Shown here: positions 10,000 to 19,570 of the stretch, piece by piece | How positions within the stretch are numbered: position 1 is the first letter of the stretch | How the letters are laid out: each line of letters begins with the position of its first letter | Origin: Methanosarcina sp. | Lineage (GTDB): Archaea; Halobacteriota; Methanosarcinia; Methanosarcinales; Methanosarcinaceae | Direction of reading: 5' to 3' | DNA: 64,000 bases | NCBI GenBank assembly: GCA_003164755.1 | Contig: PLUB01000075.1 | Location: forward strand, 16,580-80,579 | Position numbers and translations under genes: made by a program | Notes under the pieces: model-generated | What the model saw: only the letters and a program-made list of their open reading frames with translations | What the model was told of the DNA's origin: nothing | The model's database searches: none

Positions 10000-10269
10000 A
10001 TGGGTGAAGTTGCAGCAAAAATGAAAATCATGCCTGAAAGTGTTGATACTAACCTTGTAGAGTTAAAAGAACAGATCAAATGTGCAATTCCAGTAGGTGC
10101 TGACCTTCATGGGGAGATTATTGAAGAACCTATCGCTTTCGGGTTGAAGGCTCTTATCGTCACTTTAATTGTTAATGACAGAGAAGGTGGAACCGAAGCT
10201 GTAGAAGAGGCTTTTGCAAAAGTCTCAGGCGTCGAAAACGTCCAGGTTCTGGAACTCTATCGCTTCTAA
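10000..10269 (+). CDS. ef1b: Translation elongation factor aEF-1beta
   Basis: The 89-residue protein is the archaeal guanine-nucleotide exchange factor for aEF-1alpha. Hallmarks are the start MGEVAAKMKIMPESVD, then EEPIAFGLKALIV and GVENVQVLELYRF at the C-terminus; length equals the family norm. A GAGGT site at 9989-9993 places the start at ATG 10000 rather than the in-frame ATG at 9985. It lies between the zinc-ribbon gene and tRNA-Ala. Confidence 0.95.
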   Translation: MGEVAAKMKIMPESVDTNLVELKEQIKCAIPVGADLHGEIIEEPIAFGLKALIVTLIVNDREGGTEAVEEAFAKVSGVENVQVLELYRF

Positions 10270-10330
10270 ACAGAAAAAAAACCGGTATATATCCCGGATA
10301 AATCATTTTTTTATAATCCCTTTCCTTAAA

Positions 10331-10402
10331 GGGCTCGTAGATCAGGGGAAGATCGTTACGTTCGCAACGTAAAGGCCACGGGTTCAAATCCCGTCGAGTC
10401 CA
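10331..10402 (+). tRNA. tRNA-Ala (anticodon CGC)
   Basis: A 72-nt cloverleaf. The acceptor stem GGGCTCG pairs with CGAGTCC and carries the G3-U70 wobble, the alanine identity element. The anticodon stem TTACG/CGTAA encloses TTCGCAA, giving anticodon CGC for codon GCG. The T arm is GGGTTCAAATCCC, the discriminator base is A, and CCA is not encoded. No intron is seen. Confidence 0.95.
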
Positions 10403-10629
10403 TTTGGAAATCTGTAATGGTCCTAACAAACACTACCTTTGTACTTTGTGTATACTTATTCACAAAGTGTTAGCTGGATCTAAAAAATTCGCTTAATATC
10501 AAAATTTTGGTGGTGAGTAATATACCTCTTTAAATAACATGATAAGTTAGCGCCCCTGCTCTGGTTATAAAAGAAACATTTTTAAGCAAATATTTTCATT
10601 TACTTTCATGATTTTTTTTCTTCCTAGTT

Positions 10630-11020
10630 TCCCTTATTTTCAATATAGCTTTTAATGCCATTTGAAGTTGTACAACCATAAACAGCTCGAATACGCTCTC
10701 CCTTACTCCACAGCTTATCACCATACATCTTTTTTAATTACATAGTATTCTTTAAAGATTTTTATCTATGTGATATTTTGTATAATTTGTCTCACTCTTG
10801 ATAGATACTATTTTGGTTCAGCACTAACAAAAAGATATACATGGCCAACATCATTACCGATTGCATCAAACTCAAAAAAGTATCTTTTACCAATTTCAAT
10901 GTGGATATTTTATTAAATAGTTGGTAATATATCTGTCTAAGAGAGTTTTTAGGATGCTTCAATAACAAACATGTGACGTATTTTTGTATAGACACAATGG
11001 TTTCCATCATGTGGTTCCAT
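10630..11020 (-). pseudogene. IS200/IS605-type TnpA relic
   Basis: On the minus strand broken frames read HVYLFVSAEPK (the Y1-transposase HUH region, here H-x-Y rather than the usual H-x-H), RVRQIIQ, YGDKLWSKGERI and a C-terminus TSNGIKSYIENKGN-stop. Stops and frameshifts are frequent. A related relic lies at 30715-31140. Confidence 0.7.
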
Positions 11021-11481
11021 TTATAAAATTCAAAGGTAGCTTGAAATATAAATCAGCTAGTTAATAATGGTTCTATGGGAAGTTTTCCATCCCCTCAGCA
11101 TGCGGGTGTGGTATTCTACTGAAATGAAGCTTGAAGTGTCTCTGCTATTTTTGTCGCAAGAACGAATGGTTACCTTGTACATTATGCGTAAAAAATGGGA
11201 TAAATTATGATTAAATTAATATAATTATCAAGAATATGTTAATTATCCATTATATTTGAGATAATTAGATATTTTAAAAATGCAAAATATACATCAAACA
11301 AATTATGTACTCCCATATTTCAAGCACATATATCCAAGTATAAAAATCTATCATTTCAGATGGTTAAGTGCTGAAATTCCAGCATTTAGTTCATGTGTTG
11401 AAGTTTTATGGTATTATTATATATCAATGGGAGCTTATGTGCCTGAAAAAGCGGAAATTTTGATGAATAGTTATTAGATTG

Positions 11482-11489
11482 ATATAAAT
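11482..11489 (+). promoter_or_regulatory. Probable TATA box for fprA
   Basis: ATATAAAT about 60 bases before the fprA ATG; a start near 11513 would leave a leader of about 30 bases that carries the GGAGG site. Confidence 0.45.
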
Positions 11490-11543
11490 AGTTCAAAATT
11501 TAGTTATGGTTTTTAAATTCCATCATACAGATTGGAGGAAACT

Positions 11544-12725
11544 ATGAAAACTTATAATATTCCAGAGATTTCCAATAATGTTTTCAGTGTCGGGGCAAAA
11601 GACTGGACCCGCAGGATGTTTGATGCTTTAATTCCTCTGCCAGATGGCACGAGCTACAACTCATACCTCGTGAAAGGTGAAAAGAAAATAGCTCTAATAG
11701 ATACAGTGAATCCGGGTTTTGAAGAGGAACTCGAAGCAAAAATTAATATGATCTCAGGTCTGGAAAAGCTTGATTACTTGATAATGAATCATGCAGAACC
11801 GGATCACTCCAATGCGATCAGATTTATCTTAGAAAAAGCTCCAAATGCCTTATTTATCACAACCGAAAAAGGAGTAAGTATGGCCAGGCTCTACCATGAG
11901 CTGCCTGAAGCTCGGATTAAAATAGTTGCTGACGGAGACAACCTTGATTTGGGTGGAAAGACCCTTCATTTCATAGAAGCTCCCTGGCTTCATTGGCCCG
12001 AAACAATGTTCACATACTTATTTGAGGACAAAATCCTTTTTTCATGCGATTTTTTCGGGGCCCATACAGCCCAGGGAGTCTATGATAACGATATAGAAGA
12101 ACTGATCCCTTTTGCAAAACGTTATTATGGGGAAATCATGATGCCTTTCGGGAAAATGGGGGTAAAAGCTTTTGATAAAATTAAGGATCTTAATATCAAA
12201 ATTATTGCTCCGAGTCATGGGCCGATTTACACAAATCCAAACCGTATTATGAATCCGTACGTTAAATGGACTGCAGGAGAAACAGAGAATAAAGCTCTTA
12301 TCGTCTATGTGAGTATGTGGGGGTCCACTCGAGATATGGTTCGGACAATTGCAGAGATTCTTCTAAAAGAAGGTGTAGATGTTAAAATGTATGATCTTGC
12401 AGTCTCAGATATTGGAGATATTGCAAGGGAGCTAGTTGATTCCCGTGCTATTATTATTGGAGCACCTACAGTTCTTGGAGGTATGCATCCGCTTACCCTT
12501 TACGGTACTTACCTAGTAAAAGCTCTCAATCCACCGGCAAAGTATAGTGTTGTACTCGGGTCCTTTGGATGGGGAGGAGGGGCGGTCAAACAGGCTGAAG
12601 AGATTCTTATCCCTTCAAAAATGGAGGTTGTGGGAAACCTCCAGGTGAGAGGTAGAGCCAGCGATGAAGATTTAAAAAAGGTTGAGAAAATAGGTAGAGA
12701 GCTTGCTCAGAAAATGAAGGCATAA
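11544..12725 (+). CDS. fprA: F420H2 oxidase (flavodiiron protein FprA)
   Basis: The 393-residue protein reduces O2 to water with coenzyme F420H2 and protects anaerobic enzymes. The N-terminal beta-lactamase-like domain carries the diiron ligands: MNHAEPDHSNA (H-x-E-x-D-H) near residue 80, LHWPETMF, SCDFFGAHT and the histidine of APSHGPIY. Residues from about 255 form the flavodoxin domain, with the FMN loop VYVSMWGSTRDM and SFGWGGGAV. Length is normal. GGAGG at 11534-11538 selects ATG 11544 over an in-frame TTG at 11532. It is monocistronic. Confidence 0.93.
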   Translation: MKTYNIPEISNNVFSVGAKDWTRRMFDALIPLPDGTSYNSYLVKGEKKIALIDTVNPGFEEELEAKINMISGLEKLDYLIMNHAEPDHSNAIRFILEKAPNALFITTEKGVSMARLYHELPEARIKIVADGDNLDLGGKTLHFIEAPWLHWPETMFTYLFEDKILFSCDFFGAHTAQGVYDNDIEELIPFAKRYYGEIMMPFGKMGVKAFDKIKDLNIKIIAPSHGPIYTNPNRIMNPYVKWTAGETENKALIVYVSMWGSTRDMVRTIAEILLKEGVDVKMYDLAVSDIGDIARELVDSRAIIIGAPTVLGGMHPLTLYGTYLVKALNPPAKYSVVLGSFGWGGGAVKQAEEILIPSKMEVVGNLQVRGRASDEDLKKVEKIGRELAQKMKA

Positions 12726-12867
12726 CTTGAAGAATTACTTCATTAAGAAATTATAAATAATAGGTTATTCCTTTGGATCCTTTCAGTCTAGTCAGAGACA
12801 TTTAATCTGGCTGAGAAGTTTCAAGAAAATTTCTAAAAAATCCACTATTTGATTGGGTGGTTGTAAA

Positions 12868-12972
12868 GAGGATTTTGATAAATCCCATATTTCGTAGCAT
12901 TCTTATAAATGGAATATAAATTAAATGGAATATATATCACTCTTGAAAATCAAATTTTTATCGAAATCCTCT
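12868..12972. repeat. MITE-like hairpin element supplying a downstream stop codon
   Basis: Left arm GAGGATTTTGATAAATCCC and right arm ATTTTTATCGAAATCCTCT form inverted ends about 105 bases apart. On the minus strand the right end reads AGA-GGA-TTT-CGA-TAA, so it encodes the last four residues and the stop of the zinc-ribbon ORF that enters it. Confidence 0.7.
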
Positions 12973-13240
12973 TAAATATTCTCTTGGCTTTATATAGGCC
13001 CTGGCTGGCTTAAATCTGTTCATCTGTAAGGCATTTATGTATTTAATCAACCCTTTGGGCAATCGACTATTTACAGATCGCTCTTTTATCTGTATCTTTG
13101 GAATAGTGAAATTTGATTTACACTCGTTACAATTCCATATCCTCTTCTGTGTGAGTGTGAAACATCGAAGTTTTGACAATGTGGACATCTTTCATAGTTC
13201 GAGGTTCTAGTTCCTGATCTTGATTTAATTTTCACACAAT
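12958..13240 (-). pseudogene. Zinc-ribbon protein, frameshifted and truncated by a repeat element
   Basis: One frame gives RTSNYERCPHCQNFDVSHSH and the next gives WNCNECKSNF followed by RSVNSRLPKGLIKYINALQM and KPREYL, with a one-base shift between them near 13150. Together they form a CPxC...CNEC zinc ribbon with a basic tail. The final RGFR-stop comes from the hairpin element. It lies just downstream of the recombinase gene on the same strand. I do not recognise the protein. Confidence 0.5.
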
Positions 13241-13293
13241 TATAGGTTTGGTGGCTGGGTAAAAGATTCTACCCTACTCTGCGCTTTTAGTTG

Positions 13294-13902
13294 TCATCTC
13301 ATTAATCCCCAAGCTGTTAACTGCTTTTTTATACCTCTTATCTCATCGTCAGAAAAAGCAAGACCCTGATAATGGCGCATTGAAGTAAGTGAATCATGTC
13401 CCTGGCGCAAACACACAGTGGATTCAATAACTCCGGCGGCTATCATCCATGACTCTATAGTTTTCCTTGTAGTTTTAACTGAAAATCCATATGGATTGAT
13501 TCCTGCATTCATAGCCCATCTTTGAATATTCTTGTTCCATGTGGGCTCTAGAGGTGGTCTTTTCCCTTCCCAAAAATCCCTGAGAATGTAGTTAAACATG
13601 CTAGGTAGTGGATGGATAGTTCTTTCAAGCTGTCTTCTTTTATGTTTCCTCTGAGCTCCTTCAGGTAGGTGGATTATATTCCGTTTATCATTATACCATT
13701 CTCTGTGGTCGTAAAGCCTAAGCATCTCAGCATATCGCATACCTGTGATTAAAAGGATGTCTAGTACTGCTTTATGTGAGTCTTTCGGGATTGCAGCTTT
13801 TAAGGTTTCGTAATCCTTTGGTGTCAAGATCCTAATATCCCTTACGTATAGGTGTAGCGCTTCTGGATCTTTTGTGTATCCTGACATTTTGTATTTTTCC
13901 AT
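13294..13902 (-). CDS. Archaeal tyrosine recombinase (integrase)
   Basis: The 202-residue protein has the catalytic landmarks of tyrosine recombinases: Arg I in LLITGMRYAEMLRL, the second motif as KTTRKTIESW (Arg present, the usual His replaced by Thr), and the last box RQGHDSLTSMRHYQG, where the final Tyr is the likely nucleophile. It is short and lacks a full N-terminal core-binding domain. GGAG, 7 bases before ATG 13902, supports this start rather than the ATG at 13929. No att sites are found; tRNA-Ala lies 3 kb away without a repeated 3' end. Confidence 0.8.
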   Translation of the reverse strand: MEKYKMSGYTKDPEALHLYVRDIRILTPKDYETLKAAIPKDSHKAVLDILLITGMRYAEMLRLYDHREWYNDKRNIIHLPEGAQRKHKRRQLERTIHPLPSMFNYILRDFWEGKRPPLEPTWNKNIQRWAMNAGINPYGFSVKTTRKTIESWMIAAGVIESTVCLRQGHDSLTSMRHYQGLAFSDDEIRGIKKQLTAWGLMR

Positions 13903-13929
13903 AAGGAATCTCCAACAAATCCTATACAT

Positions 13930-14741
13930 AGATTATATTTTAACATATGTATTGTGGTAATAGTATCAGGAATAACTCGAAATGTTCCAAGAATTCGAGA
14001 GAGTGAGCAGGTTTAATTTATAAACCTATGTCCTGTTTGCATTATTTTACAGCTATCTGACTTGAGTATAAAACAACGATTTTCAAGGAATCGTATCTGT
14101 ATAATATGTATCTTCAAACAATACTAGATCACATGAGAAGCATGACAGTAGAATACTAGCATAGCTGGAAGAATGGAGTTAAAGAGTGAGAAATAGTGAA
14201 CTGTACTAATTCAGAGTGCGAGTCTGAAAATCACTACAATTAGTATTCGAAGTTGTGCCTAAAATTAGTTATCGAATGACAAATGGGATGAGTTTAATTA
14301 TCAAATTTAATTTATTGCCTATGGTCCGGCATTGGAAGGATTTAGTATAAATTTCAAGCGCTTTTTCTTACCTCTGTTTTGCTTCTTCGTATGCACCTGA
14401 GATATATATTGGATGTTCCTTTATTTTCTAGACATTGAGAAAAATATCATATTCTTTTGAGGCTTCATCATATTTGCCTTCTTGCATCAGTTATAATAAT
14501 TGATATTAAGAGGTCTAAACCTATAATGCTTAAATACACAGAGTTTATCAAAATTTTTTATAAACTAATTTATGATGTTTTTTCGAGAAAAATTTCATAA
14601 TTCTATCTATATCTTTTGATATTACAATTTAATTATTATCCTTATTTATTCTCCTTTTTTTCTTTCTGTTCGATTAGTTCCAAGCAAATAATTTTCGCGG
14701 CTCTTGCAATCTTTTCGATGTATTGCAAATTAAAGATAACG
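13930..14741. other. Spacer between recombinase and hdrED
   Basis: AT-rich with no supported gene. It contains the divergent upstream regions of the recombinase and hdrED. Confidence 0.5.
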
Positions 14742-14750
14742 TTTAAATAT
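14742..14750 (+). promoter_or_regulatory. Probable hdrED TATA box
   Basis: TTTAAATAT is preceded by a purine-rich stretch and lies about 170 bases before hdrE. A transcript starting near 14775 would have a leader of about 140 bases, compatible with a long untranslated region. Confidence 0.45.
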
Positions 14751-14916
14751 AATAAATACAAAGTCTAACAGACTATGTAAACCTTATGCAGACAGTTGCT
14801 ATAGTAATCACTCTGTATTTACTGTTATTTACATTTTATAACATGACAATTTTAGGAGTAATATTAGTTCTTAGTTTTTGACCTATATATAGGAGGAATA
14901 GACTATTAGCAGTGAA

Positions 14917-15705
14917 ATGGCAATGGCATACTATTCTGGGCTCTCAGAAACACTCAGGATGACGTTTGTTCAGATAATGATACTCAGCACAATAGCTATT
15001 GTGATTTTTTTATATGGTATGATAAGTACCCTCCAAAAATGGGGGTCCGGAGTAACAGGTTATGCCCTTGAACCTCAGGTAGGGCAGAAGGGGAGTGCTA
15101 TCAGGTTCTTAAAAACCTGGTGGAGCCAGGTCACTGAAGTGGCTCGTCATGGACATGGAAAGCCTATCTTAGAGGTTTTAATCCTTGATATTCTCTTCCA
15201 GAGAAGAATTCTTAAAAGGAGTACTTTTCGTTGGTTCATGCACTTCTGTATTTTTGCAGGCTGGATGAGTCTCTTTTCCTTGTCAGGGATGATGTTTGCA
15301 GTCGAAATGACCGAAAAGTTAGGACTCATGCTGCCGTTTACACCTGCTGAATTTAGAGATATCTTATCTTTCCCAAACTACGTTTTCGGGTACATCCTGC
15401 TTATCGGAGTTCTCATTGCAATAGTGAGAAGACTTTTTGTTACAGAAGTCAGGCAAGTTTCCATAATGTATGATTGGATTCTTCTCGCAGGAGTTTTCAT
15501 AATCACAATCTCCGGCTTTATTGCCGATGGTATTCGGACCGACATTATTTGGGGCTTTGGACTTAATCAAGCATCAGCTCCACCTGCAGCTCTGTTCCAC
15601 TCCATAATTTCCCTGCTCTTCTGCATCGCATACGTTCCATACAGTAAATACATTCATGTAATCGCTACGCCACTTGCAATTCTTGCAAACAAAGGAGGCG
15701 AATAA
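14917..15705 (+). CDS. hdrE: Membrane-bound heterodisulfide reductase, cytochrome b subunit HdrE
   Basis: The 262-residue membrane protein accepts electrons from reduced methanophenazine and passes them to HdrD. Hydrophobic helices run from [15 protein letters not shown] near residue 25 through [20 protein letters not shown] and the last helix [16 protein letters not shown]; the histidines there are candidate heme ligands, as in NarI-type cytochromes. The start is odd: AGGAGG at 14891-14896 is 20 bases before ATG 14917, whereas an in-frame ATT at 14905 has ideal spacing. HdrD follows after four bases. Confidence 0.93.
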   Translation: MAMAYYSGLSETLRMTFVQIMILSTIAIVIFLYGMISTLQKWGSGVTGYALEPQVGQKGSAIRFLKTWWSQVTEVARHGHGKPILEVLILDILFQRRILKRSTFRWFMHFCIFAGWMSLFSLSGMMFAVEMTEKLGLMLPFTPAEFRDILSFPNYVFGYILLIGVLIAIVRRLFVTEVRQVSIMYDWILLAGVFIITISGFIADGIRTDIIWGFGLNQASAPPAALFHSIISLLFCIAYVPYSKYIHVIATPLAILANKGGE

Positions 15706-15709
15706 AAAA

Positions 15710-16942
15710 ATGGCAAAACGTACCCCTTCAATTGATACGAAGAATCTTACCGCAGTTCAACTTATGGAGCTCGACTCCTGCACACGCTGTGGTGAATGTG
15801 TCAAATGGTGTCCAACTTATGCTGCTACCGATGGGAAACCGGGCTTAGCACCCAGAGACAAGATCCTGCGCTGGCGACAGTACATGAACAAATCCTATGG
15901 GATCAAGGCAAAGCTCTTTGGTCCGCAGGAAATCCCTCAGTCGGAACTTGAGGAGTTTAAAGATGATGTGCACAGTTGCACAACCTGCGGTATATGTGGG
16001 ACTGTCTGTGAATCCGGCATCAATACAGTAGAACTCTGGGAAGCCCTAAGGGCAAACCTTGTCAAGAAAGGTATTGGTCCATACGGAAAGCAGAATATGT
16101 TCCCGAAGCTTATTGGTCAGTACCATAACCCTTACCTTCTTGACCAGAAAGATAGGCTTGCCTGGGTTCCCGATGATGTGAAAATTGAAGACAAATCAGA
16201 CCTTGTCTATTTCACTGGCTGTACTGCAGGGTACAAGCAGCTCACTCTGGCCTTTGCTACATCACGTGTGCTTAACAAGTTAGGCATTAAGTTTGCTATG
16301 CTTGGGGAAGATGAATGGTGCTGTGGTTCTGCCCTGATCAGAACAGGCCAGGCACATGTCAATGGTATGGTGCCCCTTCAAGTTGCAAAACACAATGTAG
16401 AAGCCATCAAAAAAATGGGTGCCAAAAAAGTTCTCTTCGCATGTGCAGGCTGTTTCCGTACTGCAAAAATAGACTGGCCAAGACTTCTCGGCGAAGAACT
16501 GCCTTTTGAGGTTGTTCATATCACTGAGTTCCTTGAAGACCTAATAAAGCAGGGGAAAATCAAATGGGAAAAGTCTATTGATAAGACAATTACTTACCAT
16601 GATCCCTGTCACCTGGGCCGTCATGTAGGCGTATATGATGCGCCTAGATATGTGCTTTCTCACATTCCGGGTGTCAAGTTCGTTGAAATGGACCGGATAA
16701 AAGAATTCCAGCGTTGCTGTGGAGCCGGAGGTGGTGTAAAGGCTGGTATTCCTGATCTTGCAGAGGGTATTGCACAGTCCAGAGTTAAGGATGCTCTCGA
16801 AACCAAAGCAGATCTCCTCTCAAGTGCATGCCCATTTTGTAAGAGAAACCTGATGGATGGCCGTGACTCTATGAAAGCTGACATCGATGTTGAAGATATC
16901 ATTGAGCTGGTTGCACAGGCTTTAGGCCTGAAACTGGATTAA
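15710..16942 (+). CDS. hdrD: Membrane-bound heterodisulfide reductase, catalytic subunit HdrD
   Basis: The 410-residue iron-sulfur protein reduces CoM-S-S-CoB on the cytoplasmic face with electrons from HdrE. Two ferredoxin-type [4Fe-4S] motifs are seen ([13 protein letters not shown] and [14 protein letters not shown]), then two CCG domains: GCTAGYK...EWCCGSAL...CAGCFRT and HDPCHLGRH...QRCCGAGGG...CPFCKRN. These cysteines hold the noncubane [4Fe-4S] clusters of the active site. Ribosome site AAAGGAGG precedes ATG 15710. It forms one operon with hdrE; its direction and content match Methanosarcina hdrED. Confidence 0.96.
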   Translation: MAKRTPSIDTKNLTAVQLMELDSCTRCGECVKWCPTYAATDGKPGLAPRDKILRWRQYMNKSYGIKAKLFGPQEIPQSELEEFKDDVHSCTTCGICGTVCESGINTVELWEALRANLVKKGIGPYGKQNMFPKLIGQYHNPYLLDQKDRLAWVPDDVKIEDKSDLVYFTGCTAGYKQLTLAFATSRVLNKLGIKFAMLGEDEWCCGSALIRTGQAHVNGMVPLQVAKHNVEAIKKMGAKKVLFACAGCFRTAKIDWPRLLGEELPFEVVHITEFLEDLIKQGKIKWEKSIDKTITYHDPCHLGRHVGVYDAPRYVLSHIPGVKFVEMDRIKEFQRCCGAGGGVKAGIPDLAEGIAQSRVKDALETKADLLSSACPFCKRNLMDGRDSMKADIDVEDIIELVAQALGLKLD

Positions 16943-17244
16943 ACGGAAGATCAGAAGGCTGGATCTCCAGTCCTTACTTCTAGTGAATAGTCTTGGCTTA
17001 TTTTTATGCTTCTGAGTGTGGACAGTCAAGACTAGTTTATCTTGTCGGTGGGGATAATATGAACTCTCGCTTCTTTTTGTTTTCGTTTAATTCTCTAAAT
17101 CATAGCTTCTTTGAAAATGAGTTTATTTTTGCTCCTATGGTCAAAGGTGGTGACCTCAATCTTTTACTGGAATATGATACTCATTAGAATTAAGCAGCGA
17201 AGCCAGTGCTATGGTCAGATCAATCTATCACATATTGTTGGTGC

Positions 17245-17590
17245 CTAAGTATAGATATACTACGGAGGTTTATCGAAATCCTATCCAATACGTAAATTAA
17301 ACCGGATTGCATTTAGATCTTTATCACTATTTGCGTTGAGGAAGGCTACAAAATTCATGTTATGGGGGTGGTAAAAAACACGTTGATTTATTCATGGAAT
17401 TCCATCGAGCAACTCTCGATCAGATGTGATTCAATACTTTAAAAGGGGATTCCTACAGGTGTTTTAAGCTTCATCCTAACCTGGGGGGAAATATTTTGAC
17501 AGATGTCTATGATACAGTAGCAGATTTATCGATTCATTGGAAATTTGACAGCTGGTCCAATAATAAACTATATTCTGGAATCGTAAAGTA
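17245..17590 (+). pseudogene. IS200-type TnpA relic
   Basis: Broken frames read LVPKYRYTTEVYRNP, HVDLFMEFHRATL (the catalytic H-x-D/H region), FNTLKGDSYRCF and, shifted, YRFIGNLTAGPIINYILESQ. The order matches a full Y1 transposase, but there are stops and shifts throughout. Confidence 0.65.
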
Positions 17591-17772
17591 AGCCGAAATC
17601 AAAGTTTAGCTCATCAAAATTAAATAAAGTAAGTCTGAAAATAATCTACGACTTTTGAATTTTGGAGGAATGAAGAAATCTATTATAGTTAATTAATTTT
17701 TGAATATTGCTAAATAATTTTTGATTGAAATATGGTATGTTCATTCCAACTTAATTTTATACTGTCAAATAA

Positions 17773-17839
17773 GGTTATATAGGCTTTGCACCTAAAGGCC
17801 CACTTTAGCTCGACTTTAGGCGCAAAGCCGGTTATATAG
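17773..17839. repeat. 16-bp inverted repeat flanked by 10-bp direct repeats
   Basis: Arms 17782-17797 (GGCTTTGCACCTAAAG) and 17814-17829 pair with one mismatch around a 16-base loop. GGTTATATAG occurs at 17773-17782 and again at 17830-17839, just outside the arms. The structure ends seven bases before the TATA box of the DUF116 operon, so it could be an operator, or a small insertion with target duplication. Confidence 0.6.
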
Positions 17840-17845
17840 TAAAGC

Positions 17846-17852
17846 TTAAATA
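17846..17852 (+). promoter_or_regulatory. TATA box of DUF116 operon, probably leaderless
   Basis: TTAAATA is centred about 27 bases before ATG 17876. With normal archaeal spacing the transcript would begin at or next to the start codon, which has no ribosome site. Confidence 0.5.
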
Positions 17853-17875
17853 GCGAAACTTTCTTCCCCTTGAAT

Positions 17876-18511
17876 ATGGAGGTCCCTTACGAATTTCTTG
17901 GAAAAATATTCATATACCTTACATTCTTTGCTCTTGCAGGTATAGGAATTGCCCTGCTCTTAGGAGCTTACTCTTTTAAAAACCACAAGATCATTTTTCC
18001 GGGATTCGTGCTGTTCACACTTTATCTTTTCTATTCTCCTGCAAAATGGCTATGTAAAGTTTTCCGGATAAGGGATACACTTGTTGATGATATACTCATT
18101 GATATCCGCAATGCTGTTATGTTTGATGATTTTCTGCATACAAAAGGGAGAAGGATCTTGCTTCTTCCACAGTGTTTGCGTCATCCCAGCTGCAAGGCCA
18201 GGTGTGATCCAGTTTTTGGATATGAGTGCAAGCATTGTGGGCTGTGTGATGTCTCTAAACTCTGTGATGCCGCTGGTAGATGTAATTTTAGGGTTTTTGT
18301 AGTTCCAGGAGGAAGTTTTATCAAAAAAATTTTTAAGGAGTATATGCCTGAAGCTTGTCTGGGGGTTGCCTGCTATAACGAGCTTGCTGAAAACATGCAA
18401 GCTGTGTCTTTTGTTTCTGTTCAGGGTGTTCTTCTTCGCAAAGATGGATGCTTCAATACTGAAGCTAATGTTGAGGAAATCATTCAAAAAATGGAGATGT
18501 GCAATGTATAG
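17876..18511 (+). CDS. DUF116 membrane-anchored cysteine protein, copy 1
   Basis: The 211-residue protein begins with two hydrophobic helices (residues about 8-30 and 40-55). A cytoplasmic cysteine domain follows: LLLPQCLRHPSCKARCDP, GYECKHCGLCDVSKLC, VVPGGSFIKKI, GVACYNEL and DGCFNTEANV. These motifs define DUF116, whose function is unknown; the cysteine clusters suggest an iron-sulfur or zinc centre. ATG 17876 has no ribosome site and probably opens a leaderless message. The next gene overlaps its end by 8 bases and encodes a paralogue. Confidence 0.85.
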   Translation: MEVPYEFLGKIFIYLTFFALAGIGIALLLGAYSFKNHKIIFPGFVLFTLYLFYSPAKWLCKVFRIRDTLVDDILIDIRNAVMFDDFLHTKGRRILLLPQCLRHPSCKARCDPVFGYECKHCGLCDVSKLCDAAGRCNFRVFVVPGGSFIKKIFKEYMPEACLGVACYNELAENMQAVSFVSVQGVLLRKDGCFNTEANVEEIIQKMEMCNV

Positions 18512-19124
18512 CACTATCGGTAAGATACTTCTCTTTTTTATAATTATATCCTTTATTCTCTCGAGCATTGCTCTGGTAGTCAGCAAACAGAGTCTTAAAA
18601 GAAGCGTTTATTTAGCAGGTTTTTTTGCAAATGTACTCGATTTTTTTTATCTGCCTCTAAGGCAGCTTTTCCTTAAGTTTTCAGATGTGCGTATTCTGGA
18701 CAAATGGATGGCATCTTTGAAAAATAGGGCATATAAATCTGCTTTTGCAAAAACAAAAAACAGGGTTATCCTGGCTCCACATTGTATGCGGAACCTCGAC
18801 TGCATAGCCCACACCACACAGACAGGAATCCAGTGTAACTACTGTGGCAAATGTGTTTTTACCAATTTGAAGAAAGACTCCGAGAAATATGGATATAAAT
18901 TATTTATTCTTACAGGTTCTTCCTACATAAAAACTATTCTTAAAATGGAAGCTGCAGATGGTGTCCTTCTAATTGCCTGTGATTATGAAATCAATAAAGT
19001 TATGCGTGCTCTCAAAGGTAGAAAAGTAGTAAGTTATGGTATTTCTATGGAAAGGGACGGCTGCTTCGGAACAGAAGTGAATTATCAGAAGGTTCTGAAT
19101 ATTTTTGAAACTTTTAAGAACTAA
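18504..19124 (+). CDS. DUF116 membrane-anchored cysteine protein, copy 2
   Basis: The 206-residue paralogue has two N-terminal helices and the same motif series: ILAPHCMRNLDC, IQCNYCGKCVFTNL, LTGSSYIKTIL, LLIACDYEI and ERDGCFGTEVNY. It has fewer cysteines than copy 1 in the central cluster. GGAG at 18493-18496 lies inside the previous gene, seven bases before ATG 18504, so translation is probably coupled. The tandem suggests the two form a heteromer, which is inference. Confidence 0.85.
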   Translation: MYSTIGKILLFFIIISFILSSIALVVSKQSLKRSVYLAGFFANVLDFFYLPLRQLFLKFSDVRILDKWMASLKNRAYKSAFAKTKNRVILAPHCMRNLDCIAHTTQTGIQCNYCGKCVFTNLKKDSEKYGYKLFILTGSSYIKTILKMEAADGVLLIACDYEINKVMRALKGRKVVSYGISMERDGCFGTEVNYQKVLNIFETFKN

Positions 19125-19570
19125 GGGTCCTTTACAAAATAACTTCAGGTAAAACATACTTATTCTGGAACAAAATAGATGGCTATACTTGTTAAATATA
19201 GTTAATTACAGTGCAAAACTATCCAAAATTACTTCCCTATGGGCCCTAAGTAGATAGATTTTAGAATTTTCTGCCTCATATATCTTTTATACTTATTAAT
19301 CTTTTAATTTTTATTCGGCTTTTTGATGCTTTTTCGTTATGATATTTCCTCTTTTTCTGTATTTTGTCTCAATTTTGAACTGATACTAACACTTAAATTA
19401 GCTCCTTTTAGATATATGTAAAATTAAGATAAACTTGGATACTTTTTAATCTCTTATGGGATGCTATCTATTCATTATTGCTTCTATTGGTAATTGACTG
19501 CAATAGATCCAAAATTCCGGAAATAATTACTAATTTCTAAACTTGTGTATACTTTTAGGGTGCTACTTTA
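19125..19570. other. Spacer without recognised content
   Basis: AT-rich, gene-free; no repeat or RNA structure noticed. Confidence 0.5.

Noticed and set aside
11280..11477. 65-codon ORF before fprA
   Set aside because: No ribosome site, no domain and AT-driven composition.
10331..13902. tRNA-Ala as the integration site of the recombinase
   Set aside because: No repeat of the tRNA 3' end was found near 13-17 kb.
17264..17283. End of the hairpin element (GGTTTATCGAAATCC) as a separate copy
   Set aside because: It falls inside the TnpA relic frame, has no second arm and could be chance or a fragment.
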